From Serratia rubidaea (GTDB lineage: Bacteria > Pseudomonadota > Gammaproteobacteria > Enterobacterales > Enterobacteriaceae), in assembly GCA_901472405.1 (NCBI GenBank), contig LR590463.1, forward strand, positions 4,340,001 to 4,404,000: a DNA stretch of 64,000 nt, in the 5' to 3' direction. Below, piece after piece: positions 20,515 to 29,424 of the stretch (the first letter of the stretch is position 1; the number at the start of each line of letters is the position of its first letter). The notes under the pieces are model-generated. The model was given only the letters and a program-made list of their open reading frames with translations, made no database searches and was not told the origin of the DNA. The position numbers were made by a program, and so were the translations under genes.

Positions 20515-22109
20515 GCTTTTTCCTTGCCTTCGTTTTGCTGAATAAACTCGCTGGCGGCATCTTCCGACGGCAGCGCCATGCTTTGCGGCATTTGCGACCA
20601 TTCGCCGGTTGGCGCATCAAACGGATGGGCGATCTCCGGCAGGCCGTTCCAGTGCGGATGCAAATACTGACGGCCGATGGCGATCGCCTGACGAAAGCCG
20701 GGATAGCCTTCAAGGATCAGCTGTTCACGCTGGCTGCGCGCCTGCTGAAAGCTCTGTTCCAGCCCCTGCTGCAGGCGGTTCTCCGCCAGCTTCACCGCCT
20801 GAGGCGTTGCCCCTTGCTGCGCCACCTCGCCCTCCGCGCGTAAAATCAGCTGCTGCTTGCGCTGCTGATACTGTTCGGCGCAGTGCTCCAGCGCCTGGGC
20901 GCGTTTATCATCCTGAAGATGCAGTAAATCCTGCAGTGCCAACGGCAAGGTGGTCTGCGTGCGCTCTTCGGCGGACAACGGCCGCGCGGCATGGATCGCC
21001 TGCGCATAGTCCGCCATCGCCTGGCTCTCCTCGCCGCCCAGCACCAAACAGCGCCCCGCCATCCGCATTCCTTCAATAGCCAGCATGCGGTTGCCCGCCA
21101 TTTGCGCCAGCCCCGCCGCCAGCCGATAGGCGCCGGCCGCCTTCTGATACTCGCCGGCGCTGAACCAGGCGCCGCCTTCGCCGAATGCGCTCTGCATCTG
21201 CAGCGTGGCGCGCAGTGACGGATCGCCGATGCCCTGCGCCACCTGCTGCGCCAGACGGTACTCATCCACCGCTTTAGCTGCGGCATTGCCCTTTACCCAG
21301 CCGCCGCCGATGATGTTGTGCATCACCACCTGCTGCTCCAGCCAGCCTTTTTTTCGCGCAATCGCCAGCGCCATTCCGGCGCGCGCCTCAACCTGCTGCG
21401 CCGTGCCGCGCTCGAGCAGCAGCACCGCATCGGTCATAAACTGCCGGCAGCGCAGGCGGTCGCCATCATGCTCGCTGAGCTGGCTGGCGGTTTGCTGCAT
21501 CAGTGACATGCCGTCAATATCCGGCGTTATCAGCCGTACGCGCTGGGGAAATGCCTGCTGCAGCGTCTGCCAGGTCGGTTGTTCCAGCGTATCAATCAGC
21601 ATCACGCGCACGCCAGCAGCAATGCGCTCGACGTTTTGCTGCAGCCAGCGCTGCAGCGCCGCCTCATCACTGATATGTTCCGGCGTCATCACCGCCACCA
21701 CATAGCGCAACTGCTCGCGGTGATGCTCGGCAAAATCACCGAGCAAGGTTTGCCACTGCGCAGCGCTAAAGCACGGTAAACGGGAGTCAAAATCCCAGCC
21801 CTGCGCGTCTTCGCTAGCCTCATAACGCTCTATCAGCTCATCCGCCAGCGCCCGGCTATAGCCGTAGCCGGTGTCGAACGGCGCCATAAAGCCGATAAAC
21901 AGATCCGGCGCGCTGTAATCGCTCGGCGGCTGCTGCTGCAGCGCGATAAACGCATGCACGATACTTTCAGCATTAGCCCTGACCCGCCAGATAAACAGGC
22001 GCGCAGCCGGATCCTCACTGGCCTCCAGCCACTGCGCTTCCAACTGGGCCATCAACTGCTCGGTGGGGTTTCTTGCGTGGCTCTGCATCATGGATATCTG
22101 CTCAGGCAT
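20511..22109 (-). CDS. 532-aa helical-repeat protein of the VgrG-Rhs operon, candidate effector adaptor
   Basis: A soluble alpha-helical protein with no signal peptide. Residues about 240-420 read like TPR-type helical hairpins (for example GEYQKAAGAYRLAAGLAQMA and SQAMADYAQAIHAA); 420-475 is a charged, Gln-rich helix. The N-terminal 200 residues (DLFIGFMAPFDTGYGYSRAL, LRYVVAVMTPEHIS, VRVMLIDTLEQP) have alternating hydrophobic strands but no P-loop. The ATG overlaps the VgrG stop by 8 bases. It takes the place where DUF4123, DUF2169 or EagR chaperones usually sit, so an adaptor or chaperone role is inferred. I do not recognise a named family. Confidence 0.75.
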   Translation of the reverse strand: MPEQISMMQSHARNPTEQLMAQLEAQWLEASEDPAARLFIWRVRANAESIVHAFIALQQQPPSDYSAPDLFIGFMAPFDTGYGYSRALADELIERYEASEDAQGWDFDSRLPCFSAAQWQTLLGDFAEHHREQLRYVVAVMTPEHISDEAALQRWLQQNVERIAAGVRVMLIDTLEQPTWQTLQQAFPQRVRLITPDIDGMSLMQQTASQLSEHDGDRLRCRQFMTDAVLLLERGTAQQVEARAGMALAIARKKGWLEQQVVMHNIIGGGWVKGNAAAKAVDEYRLAQQVAQGIGDPSLRATLQMQSAFGEGGAWFSAGEYQKAAGAYRLAAGLAQMAGNRMLAIEGMRMAGRCLVLGGEESQAMADYAQAIHAARPLSAEERTQTTLPLALQDLLHLQDDKRAQALEHCAEQYQQRKQQLILRAEGEVAQQGATPQAVKLAENRLQQGLEQSFQQARSQREQLILEGYPGFRQAIAIGRQYLHPHWNGLPEIAHPFDAPTGEWSQMPQSMALPSEDAASEFIQQNEGKEKA

Positions 22110-24322
22110 TGAGTTCTATTTTGGTGCCGTTGACCATAACACCGCTCCCGTTGATGGTAAATGCTGGCGCCACCGGCGACAATCTCAATGCTGCCGGGCA
22201 AAATCGAGATGCCGGCAGAGCCACCCACGCTGATATTGAAACTTTCCGACGCGCTATCGCTCACCGTACCGTCGGTATAACGTGTATCTCCGCCGGCGAT
22301 CACGATCTTGCGGCCCTCGCCGATACTGACATCCTGCATCTTGGTGATCACCTTGTTCTCATTACCGCTGATCGAGGCCGTACGGTTACCGGTAACGCCC
22401 AGCGTCTGGTGGCCCTGTACATCCACGTTGCGGTTCTTCACCACGCTGACTTTCTCATTGCCGTTTACGGTGCGGGGTGCGATCCTGATTGACCGTCATC
22501 ACCTGGTTGCCGTCCACCGTCGAGGTATGGTTGCTTTTCACCGTGGCCGAGTGATCGCCGGTGATGGTTTCATTACGGCTCTGCTGCACCGTCAGGGTTT
22601 CGCTGCCTTCCACCGTTTCAGTGCGGTTCTGCTTCACGGTGGTGGTCTCATTGCCGCTGATGGTTTTGGTGCGGTTCTGGCCGATGGCCACCGTCTCATT
22701 GCCGTCGACATTTTTGGTGCGGTTTTGTTTGATATGGCTGGTTTCATCAGCGCCGACGGTTTTGGTGCGGTTGCTGCCGATGGTATGGCTCTCATCGTTT
22801 TTAACGTTGGTGTCCATATTGCGTTCGGCCTGGATCCACACCTGTTCCGAACCGGCCTTGTCTTCAAAACGCAGGGCGTTGGCGTTGTCCGCCGTGCCGT
22901 CTTTGGTGCGGCTCATAAAGCCCATCTGGGTGGCCGCCGCCGGCAGCGCCCACGGCGGCATGCTGGCTTCGTTATACACGCGGCCGATCACGATCGGTCG
23001 GTCCGGATCGCCGTTGATAAAGTCGATCACCACCTCGTCGTTAACGCGCGGGATCTGCACGCCGCCGAAGCCCTGGCCGGCCCAGGCGCTGGAAACGCGC
23101 ACCCAGCATGAGCTGGTGTCGTCGCCCGCCGCCAGCCGGTCCCAGTGGAACTTCACCTTGATGCGGCCATATTTATCAGTCCAGATCGATTCCCCCTTCG
23201 GCCCCACCACCTTGGCGGTCTGCGGCCCGCAGGTCTTCGGCCACTCGGCCAATTGCTCCGGCCGGAAAGGCACATCCGCCGGCATCACGTTGAAGTCGAT
23301 GCGGTGCTCACTGCTCTCTCCGCCGCTGGCGTAGCGGTTTTCTCGCAGGTGATATTCCGCCTGCGTCACCAGATACTGGCCGTTATCAGCGGCGTAAGGC
23401 GCATTGCGCAGGGTAAACGTGTGCCCGGGCGCAATGCCCAGCGCCGTCGCCGTAGCGCTGATCTGCTGGTGCTCCGCCTGCCAGGCCTCCTGACGCACGC
23501 GCGCGTAAAACTCGCCGTGCTGGTGATCGACAAACCGCCCCGGCCAGTCATAGACGTCAATCTGCCCGGCTGCGGCGAGGCGGGGTTCTGCCGCGCCTGG
23601 AACAGCCAGGCGTTCGGTTTGCGGAAGTCGTAGTCGTCAATGCTGTAAATCCCCGGCGTGACGACATCGTTGACCGCCCAGCGGCTGACGCCCTCTTCGC
23701 TGGTGCTGCCGCCGGAAGGCGTAACGTGATAGGGAATGCTTTCGTAGCCTTCGAACGGTTTATGCTGCTGGGGCGCATCCATCAACACCAGCGTCTGTTT
23801 GCCCATTTCATGGCGCCAGAAATAGTAGATGCCCTCCAACTCCATCAGCCGGCTGATAAAGTTGTAGCTGCTTTCCTGATACTGCACGCAGTATTCCCAC
23901 TGACGGTAGCTGCCGGTCAGTTGGTCCTCACAGGCGACGTTCTGCTCCGCCAGCAGGGTTTTGACAATGTCCGGCACCGTCTGCTGCTGGAAGATACGGA
24001 AGTTGCGGTCACGCAGCATCGGCCAGATATCCGGCTCCAGCTTCAGTTGATAAACCGCATAGCGCGTATCATTGATTTCCTCGCTGCGCACCGCTGCCGC
24101 CGTCACCTTGCCGTTCAGGTAACGGGGCGTCAGCAGATTCTGCGTGGGGATTTCCAGCGTGACGGTCTGCCCGAGCAGCGAGCGCCGGTCGATATGGAAG
24201 TTCTGGCTAAGCAGATCAACCTGAAAAACATAGGGACGACTGAGCTGTTCGCTGCCCTGCAGCGACCAGAACATCAGCTCATCGGGGCCAAGAGGCGTGT
24301 GTGCGCGAATTCGATCCAACAT
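22102..24322 (-). CDS. vgrG: VgrG, T6SS spike protein (three indels)
   Basis: A 739-aa TssI/VgrG after frame repair. The N-terminal gp27-like region starts MLDRIRAHTPLGPDELMFWS; the gp5-like OB domain contains SCWVRVSSAWAGQGFGGVQIP and DEVVIDFINGDPDRPIV. The C-terminal needle is a 16-residue beta-helix repeat, closing with a hydrophobic cap (GSIEIVAGGASITING). Trimers of VgrG tip the T6SS tube and carry the Rhs proteins encoded downstream. There is no extra effector domain. Indels: one G lost near 23565, one C gained near 22474, one T gained near 22163. First gene of the minus-strand operon; no T6SS structural genes are in the window. Confidence 0.92.
22340..22772 (-). repeat. Tandem 48-bp repeats encoding the VgrG needle
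   Basis: Nine consecutive 16-codon units follow the pattern N-R-T-x-T-V-x-G-N-E-T-x-x-V-x-Q (for example NRTKTISGNETTTVKQ). They are diverged in DNA sequence but constant in length, apart from one inserted C near 22474. This periodicity is that of the gp5-like triple beta-helix. Confidence 0.9.
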
Positions 24323-24478
24323 AAGCTACAACCCAAAGGAAGATGGCAGAATAAAAAATAACCTACCGTAACTTCTAGCGCACTTTTAGCTGGGGGTAAA
24401 TGATTAATGAGGGAAATTAACCAATTCTGTGAGGCAGACTGAAATACTGAGCTGCAACAACGACATACATATAAATAC

Positions 24479-24500
24479 AACTAATGGATCATTAGTTTTT
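24479..24500. repeat. Perfect inverted repeat upstream of the glutathione transferase gene
   Basis: AACTAATG and CATTAGTT flank GAT and are followed by TTT. It lies between the divergent vgrG and yfcF starts. It could be an operator or a small terminator; the sequence does not decide. Confidence 0.45.
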
Positions 24501-24569
24501 GTCATTGATTTATGATGATTTATTCGGCATTAATGCGGGATGCCGACTCACAACATCACAGGACCCACC

Positions 24570-25202
24570 ATGAGCCAATCCGACGCCGTACTTTATACCG
24601 ATGCCAACTTTTTCAGCCCTTATGCCATGTCGGTATTTATCGCACTGCGCGAGAAAAATATTCCCTTCACCGTCAAGCCGATCGATCTGTCCCGGGGTGA
24701 ACATCAGCATGCCGCCTATACCGATATTTCCCCGATCCAAAGGATACCGGCGCTAACGCACGACGGCTTTACCCTGTGCGAATCGTCGGCCATTGATGAA
24801 TATCTGGAAGAATTGTTCCCGCACTCCCCGCTGTATCCGGCTGACGTCAGGCAGCGTGCGCAGGCGCGTGAGGTTCAGGCCTGGCTGCGCAGCGATCTGG
24901 CGCCGCTGCGCGCAGAACGGCCGACCGAGGTAATTTTTAACGGTGAGAAACGGCCGGCGCTGTCGGCCGACGGGCAGGCCGCGGCGGAAAAACTGGTCGC
25001 CGTCGCCGGCGGGCTGCTGGCGCACGGGCAGGAAAATCTGTTTGGCGACTGGTGCATTGCCGACAGCGATCTGGCGCTGATGCTCAACCGCCTGGCCATG
25101 AATGGCGATCCGCTGCCGGACACGCTGCAACGCTATGTGCAACGGCAGTGGCAGCGCCCGTCGCTGCAGGCCTGGCTGGCACTCTCTGCGGGAAAATCAT
25201 AA
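24570..25202 (+). CDS. yfcF: Glutathione S-transferase family protein YfcF
   Basis: A 210-aa cytoplasmic glutathione transferase. The thioredoxin-like N-terminal domain (DANFFSPYAMSVFIALREK, then IPALTHDGFTLCESSAIDEY) carries the P-x-L and E-S-S glutathione-binding signature; the helical domain has AWLRSDLAPLRAERPTEV, typical of YfcF. E. coli YfcF has low transferase and peroxidase activity and aids oxidative stress survival. ATG at 24570 is preceded by AGGA; an upstream in-frame ATG at 24540 is less likely. Confidence 0.9.
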   Translation: MSQSDAVLYTDANFFSPYAMSVFIALREKNIPFTVKPIDLSRGEHQHAAYTDISPIQRIPALTHDGFTLCESSAIDEYLEELFPHSPLYPADVRQRAQAREVQAWLRSDLAPLRAERPTEVIFNGEKRPALSADGQAAAEKLVAVAGGLLAHGQENLFGDWCIADSDLALMLNRLAMNGDPLPDTLQRYVQRQWQRPSLQAWLALSAGKS

Positions 25203-25230
25203 AAAAATCGGCGGCCACGACGCCGCCGTT
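25201..25230 (-). terminator. Terminator after the permease gene
   Basis: A GGCGGC/GCCGCC stem with a 6-base loop is followed on the minus strand by a run of seven T (complement of 25201-25207). It overlaps the yfcF stop on the other strand. Confidence 0.7.
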
Positions 25231-25269
25231 CTCAATCCAGAGAAAAAACACACCACTTGAGGGAGTCTG

Positions 25270-26513
25270 TTACCAACCCGCCGGCAGATAGCCCAGCAAT
25301 GAGGCAATGGCATACACCGCGCTGGCCAGATACAGCAGCACAATGCTGGCCTGCAGCAGCGGATGGGTGATCCAGTTGCACTGCCAGCGCGGCGTCATAT
25401 CGCCGTGTTTGCGTGCGCCGCGCAGGATCAGCATCGGCATGACCGACAACACCACGCCGCTGAACACGCCGGCAAAGTACAGCGCATTCACAAACGAGAC
25501 AAAACCGCTGTACGCCAGCACGAACGGCGGCAGCACCACCAACAGCAGCACGGCGAAACGACGCAGCGGCAGTTCGTCGCTGCCCAGGCGGAACTTGTCG
25601 AAAATATTGGTCAGGAAGCTGCCGCCCAGCCCCCAGTAAGAGGTCAGCATGGCGCACAGCGCGAAGATATTGGCAGAGAAGAACGCCCACTGCCCCAGCG
25701 CCTGCCCCAGGAGATGGTGGCCACATCGGAGATATTATCCAGGCCGCTGAGCGCAATTACCGACAGCGGCACCGCCGCCAGCAGCACAAAGGTGGTCGCC
25801 ATGCCGACGATAATCGCCTTCGGCAGTTGCTCCGGCTTATCGGCAAAGCCGCGCGCCATTTCCGGCACGATATACTGCGCCGAGAAGCAGAACACCACTA
25901 CGTTGAATACCGGCACCATAAAGCGCCAGTCGCCCTCCAGCAGCCGCCCCATCTGGGTGGTGTCTTTGAGCAGCGTGGCGATCACCAGCACGCTGAGCAT
26001 CACCACCATGCCGATACTGATAAACTTCTCCCCGCGGCCGATGGCCTTCAGGCCAAGATACAGCACCCCGGCGGCCGGGATAAAAAACAGCAGGCTGCCG
26101 ATCGCCGGCGAGATCCCCAGCAAAGATTGCAGCAGTTTACCGCTGCCGGTCATATAGGCGGTCAGCGCGCCGATGCTGTTGACGCAGACCGAGGCGAACA
26201 TCAGCCAGGAGCCAAAGCCGCCGACATAGCGCTTGGCCAGGCCGCTCAGCTGCAGGTGCGCGCGGGTGCGCAGCGTGGACTCGGCCACGTACAGCATGGT
26301 GATAGTGGTCAAACAGCCCACCAGCACCAGCCAGAACAGCAGTGGTAAAAAGCCGGCCTTGCTGGAGGCATAGGCTATCGACAATACGCCGGCGCCGATA
26401 TTGGTGCCGACAATCATCGCCACGCCCTCAAGGAAACTCAGCGATTTGGCGGGTGCAGATGCTCGCTCCCCGGCGGCAAGCGCCGGAGAGAATGTGATGT
26501 TTTCAGCAGGCAT
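25270..26513 (-). CDS. Aromatic amino-acid type permease (Trp/Tyr permease family; one indel)
   Basis: A 414-aa inner-membrane transporter with about 11 hydrophobic helices. The start of helix 1, GVAMIVGTNIGAGVLSIAYA, is the conserved motif of the HAAAP/Trp-Tyr permease family (TyrP, Mtr, TnaB). One G is missing near 25702 (ISWGQALGQWAFF expected). The start has a good AGAGGA site. It lies 58 bases after gabD on the same strand, so it may be co-transcribed with gabTD and could import GABA or a related amine; this is inference, as the family normally moves aromatic amino acids. Confidence 0.8.
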
Positions 26514-26571
26514 AAGTCATCCTCTGCGGCCCGGCGAACAGCGCCGCCGGGCGGGGTTAAGTTCCCGGTGG

Positions 26572-28025
26572 TTACGCGTTCACGTCGATACACAGGTATT
26601 TCAGCTCCAGATATTCCTCAATGCCATAGCGCGATCCTTCGCGTCCGAGCCCTGACTGCTTCACGCCGCCGAACGGCGCCACTTCGTTGGATATCAGGCC
26701 GGTGTTGATGCCGACCATGCCGTATTCCAGCGCCTCCGGCACCCGCCACTGACGCGCGGCGTTCTGGGTAAAGACATAGGCCGCCAGACCGAATTCGGTA
26801 TCGTTGGCCATCGCCACCGCCTCATCCTCATCCTGGAAGCGGAACAGCGGCGCCACCGGGCCGAAAGTTTCCTCTCTGGCAAAGCGCATCTGCTGCGTCA
26901 CGCCGGTCACCACCGTCGGCTGGAAGTAAGTTCTCCCCAGCGCGTGCGGCTGGCCGCCGGTGGCGATTTGCGCGCCCTTGATCAGCGCATCATCGATATG
27001 GCTCTGCACTTTTTCCACCGCCGCCTTATCGATCAGCGGCCCCTGCGTGGTGCCTTCCGCCGCGCCGTCGCCCACCTGCAGCCCTTCGACCGCCGTCACC
27101 AGTTTCGCCGCCAGGCGATCGTAAATGCCGGCCTGCACGTAGATACGGTTGGCGCAGACGCAGGTCTGGCCGCTGTTGCGGAATTTGGAGGCCATAATGC
27201 CGGCCACCGCCGCATCCAGGTCGGCGTCGTCGAACACGATCACCGGTGCGTTGCCGCCCAGCTCCAGCGACAGCTTTTTAATCGTCGGCGCGCACTGCGC
27301 CATCAGAATGCGCCCCACTTCGGTCGAGCCGGTAAAGCTCAGTTTGCGCACCACCGGGCTGTCGCACAGCACCTTGCGACCTGCGCCGCCTCGCCGGTGA
27401 CGATTTGCAGGACGCCGGCCGGAATGCCGGCGTCCTGCGCCAGCTTGCCCAGCGCCAGCGCGGTCAGCGGCGTTTGTTCCGCCGGTTTGACGATCATGCT
27501 GCAGCCGGCCGCCAGCGCCGGCGCCGCCTTGCGGGTAATCATCGCCGCCGGGAAATTCCACGGGGTGATGGCCGCGCACACGCCGATCGGCTGCTTGATC
27601 ACCACCAGCCGCTGCGACGCCTGCGGCGCCTGCAGGACCGCGCCGTCCACCCGTTTGGCCTCTTCGGCGAACCAGGTAATAAACGACGCCGCATAGGCCA
27701 CTTCGCCGCGCGCCTCCGCCAGCGATTTACCCTGCTCGGCGGTCATCAGCTGCGCCAGATCCTCCTGCGCCGCCATAATGTGCTCCGCCCAGGCCAGCAT
27801 CAGCGCCGCACGCTGTTTGGCGGTCTGCTGCTTCCAGCTCTGCTGGGCGCGCTGAGCGGCGTCAATCGCCCGTTCGGTCTCTGCACTGCCGATCAGCGGG
27901 ATGGTGGCCAGCTCTTCGCCGGTCGCCGGGTTGATCACCGCTTCACGCTTGCCGCTCTGCGCCGCACACCACTCGCCGTCGATCAGGCACTGGCTGCGCA
28001 GCAGCTCGGGGTTACTCAGTTTCAT
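26572..28025 (-). CDS. gabD: Succinate-semialdehyde dehydrogenase (NADP+) (one indel)
   Basis: Oxidises succinate semialdehyde to succinate, the last step of GABA breakdown. The 484-aa product starts MKLSNPELLRSQCLIDGEW and shows the NAD(P)-binding ITPWNFPAAMITRK, catalytic glutamate in KLSLELGGNAP and catalytic cysteine in FRNSGQTCVCANR. One G is missing near 27378 (AQVGKVLCDSP expected). Two ATGs compete: the first (28031) is only 3 bases from AAGGAG, the second (28025) is 9 bases away and matches E. coli GabD, so it is preferred. gabT lies immediately upstream. Confidence 0.92.
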
Positions 28026-28038
28026 CGTCATGCGCTCC

Positions 28039-29304
28039 TTATTCAGCCAACGCGCGGGAAAGAATGCCCAGCGCTTTGGTGAATTGTTCTTCAGGAATGG
28101 TCAGCGGGTACAGGAAGCGGATCACGTTGCCGTGTACGCCGCAACTCAGCAGCAGCAGGCCTTCCTGCAGGGCTTTTTGCTGTACCTGACGGGTGAATTC
28201 CGCCGACGGCTGGCCGCTGGCGGGGTCGTTAAACTCGACCGCCACCATCGACCCCTGCGCGCGGATCTCGGCGATGGCCGGACAGCTGGCGCGCGCCTGC
28301 TGCAGCACCTCCACCAGATGATGGCCAAGACGCTGCGCGCGCTGGCACAGCTGCTCTTCATCAATCACGTCCATGACCGCATGCGCCGCGGCCACCGCCA
28401 GCGGGTTACCGGCATAGGTGCCGCCCAGCCCGCCCGGCGCCGGCGCGTCCATCACCTCGGCGCGGCCCGCCACCGCCGACAGCGGCATGCCGCCCGCCAG
28501 GCTTTTCGCCATGGTGATCAGATCGGGTTTGCTGTCGTAATGCTCCATGGCGAACAGCTTGCCGGTACGGGCAAAGCCGGTTTGTACTTCGTCCGCCACC
28601 AGCAGGATGCCGTGCTCATCGCACAGCGTGCGCAGCGCCTGGATAAATTCCGCCGGCGCAACGTTAAAGCCGCCCTCGCCCTGCACCGGCTCCAGCACGA
28701 TCGCCGCCACCTGTTTCGGGTCGATATCCGCCTTGAAGATGCGCTCCAGACTGTTCATCGCGTCCTGCGTGCTGACGCCGTGCAGCGCGTTCGGGTACTG
28801 GCCGTGGAACACCGAGCCGGGGAACGGCCCGAAGCCCAGTTTGTACGGCGCCACTTTGCCGGTCAGCGCCATGGTCATATAGGTGCGGCCGTGGAAGCCG
28901 CCGCCAAAGGTGATAATGCCCGGACGGCCGGTATGGGCGCGGGCGATTTTCACCGCGTTTTCGACCGCTTCGGCGCCGGTGGTGAAAAAGGCGGTCTTAC
29001 ACGGCCCGTCGATCGGCGCGCGCTGGTTGATGCGCTCGGCCAGTGAGACGTAGCTTTCATACGGCACGATCTGGTAGGCGGTATGGGTAAAGGCCTGCAG
29101 CTGTTGCTCAATCGCCGCCAGCACTTTCGGATGACGGTGACCGGTGTTCAGCACCGCGATGCCGGCCGCAAAATCGATAACTTGATTGCCTTCCACATCC
29201 CACAGGGTGGCGTTTTCCGCCCGCTCTGCGTAAAAACCACACATAACTCCCACCCCGCGTGGCGTGGCTTGCTGACGACGTTGGTTCAGTTCTGCGTTTT
29301 TCAT
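28039..29304 (-). CDS. gabT: 4-aminobutyrate aminotransferase
   Basis: An intact 421-aa PLP enzyme of class III aminotransferases. It transfers the amino group of GABA to 2-oxoglutarate, giving succinate semialdehyde for GabD. Visible features: the GAEAVENAVKIAR phosphate-binding segment, LLVADEVQTGFARTG with the PLP-ring aspartate, the catalytic lysine in ITMAKSLAGGMPLS and GGTYAGNPLA. First gene of the minus-strand gabT-gabD-permease unit; the regulator is divergent. Confidence 0.95.
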   Translation of the reverse strand: MKNAELNQRRQQATPRGVGVMCGFYAERAENATLWDVEGNQVIDFAAGIAVLNTGHRHPKVLAAIEQQLQAFTHTAYQIVPYESYVSLAERINQRAPIDGPCKTAFFTTGAEAVENAVKIARAHTGRPGIITFGGGFHGRTYMTMALTGKVAPYKLGFGPFPGSVFHGQYPNALHGVSTQDAMNSLERIFKADIDPKQVAAIVLEPVQGEGGFNVAPAEFIQALRTLCDEHGILLVADEVQTGFARTGKLFAMEHYDSKPDLITMAKSLAGGMPLSAVAGRAEVMDAPAPGGLGGTYAGNPLAVAAAHAVMDVIDEEQLCQRAQRLGHHLVEVLQQARASCPAIAEIRAQGSMVAVEFNDPASGQPSAEFTRQVQQKALQEGLLLLSCGVHGNVIRFLYPLTIPEEQFTKALGILSRALAE

Positions 29305-29424
29305 GGTTGCTCTCCGGTCAATAGCCGTTCAACTGTTTGTTCACATTCTTGAAACAATGCCGTTTATTTACACAGGATGTGGCCCTATAATCGAGTGCCA
29401 GTTACGAATAATTGAGGGATCCAA
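29305..29424. promoter_or_regulatory. Divergent gabT / MocR-regulator promoter region
   Basis: On the plus strand TTTATT (29363-29368), a 17-base spacer and TATAAT (29386-29391) form a good promoter for the regulator. The gabT promoter should lie in the other orientation in the same 120 bases. MocR-type regulators bind such shared regions, but no repeat pair was clear enough to call. Confidence 0.5.

Noticed and set aside
22340-22772. Regular 48-bp repeats as a CRISPR array
   Set aside because: They are in-frame coding units of the VgrG needle with no identical repeats or unique spacers; no cas genes are present.
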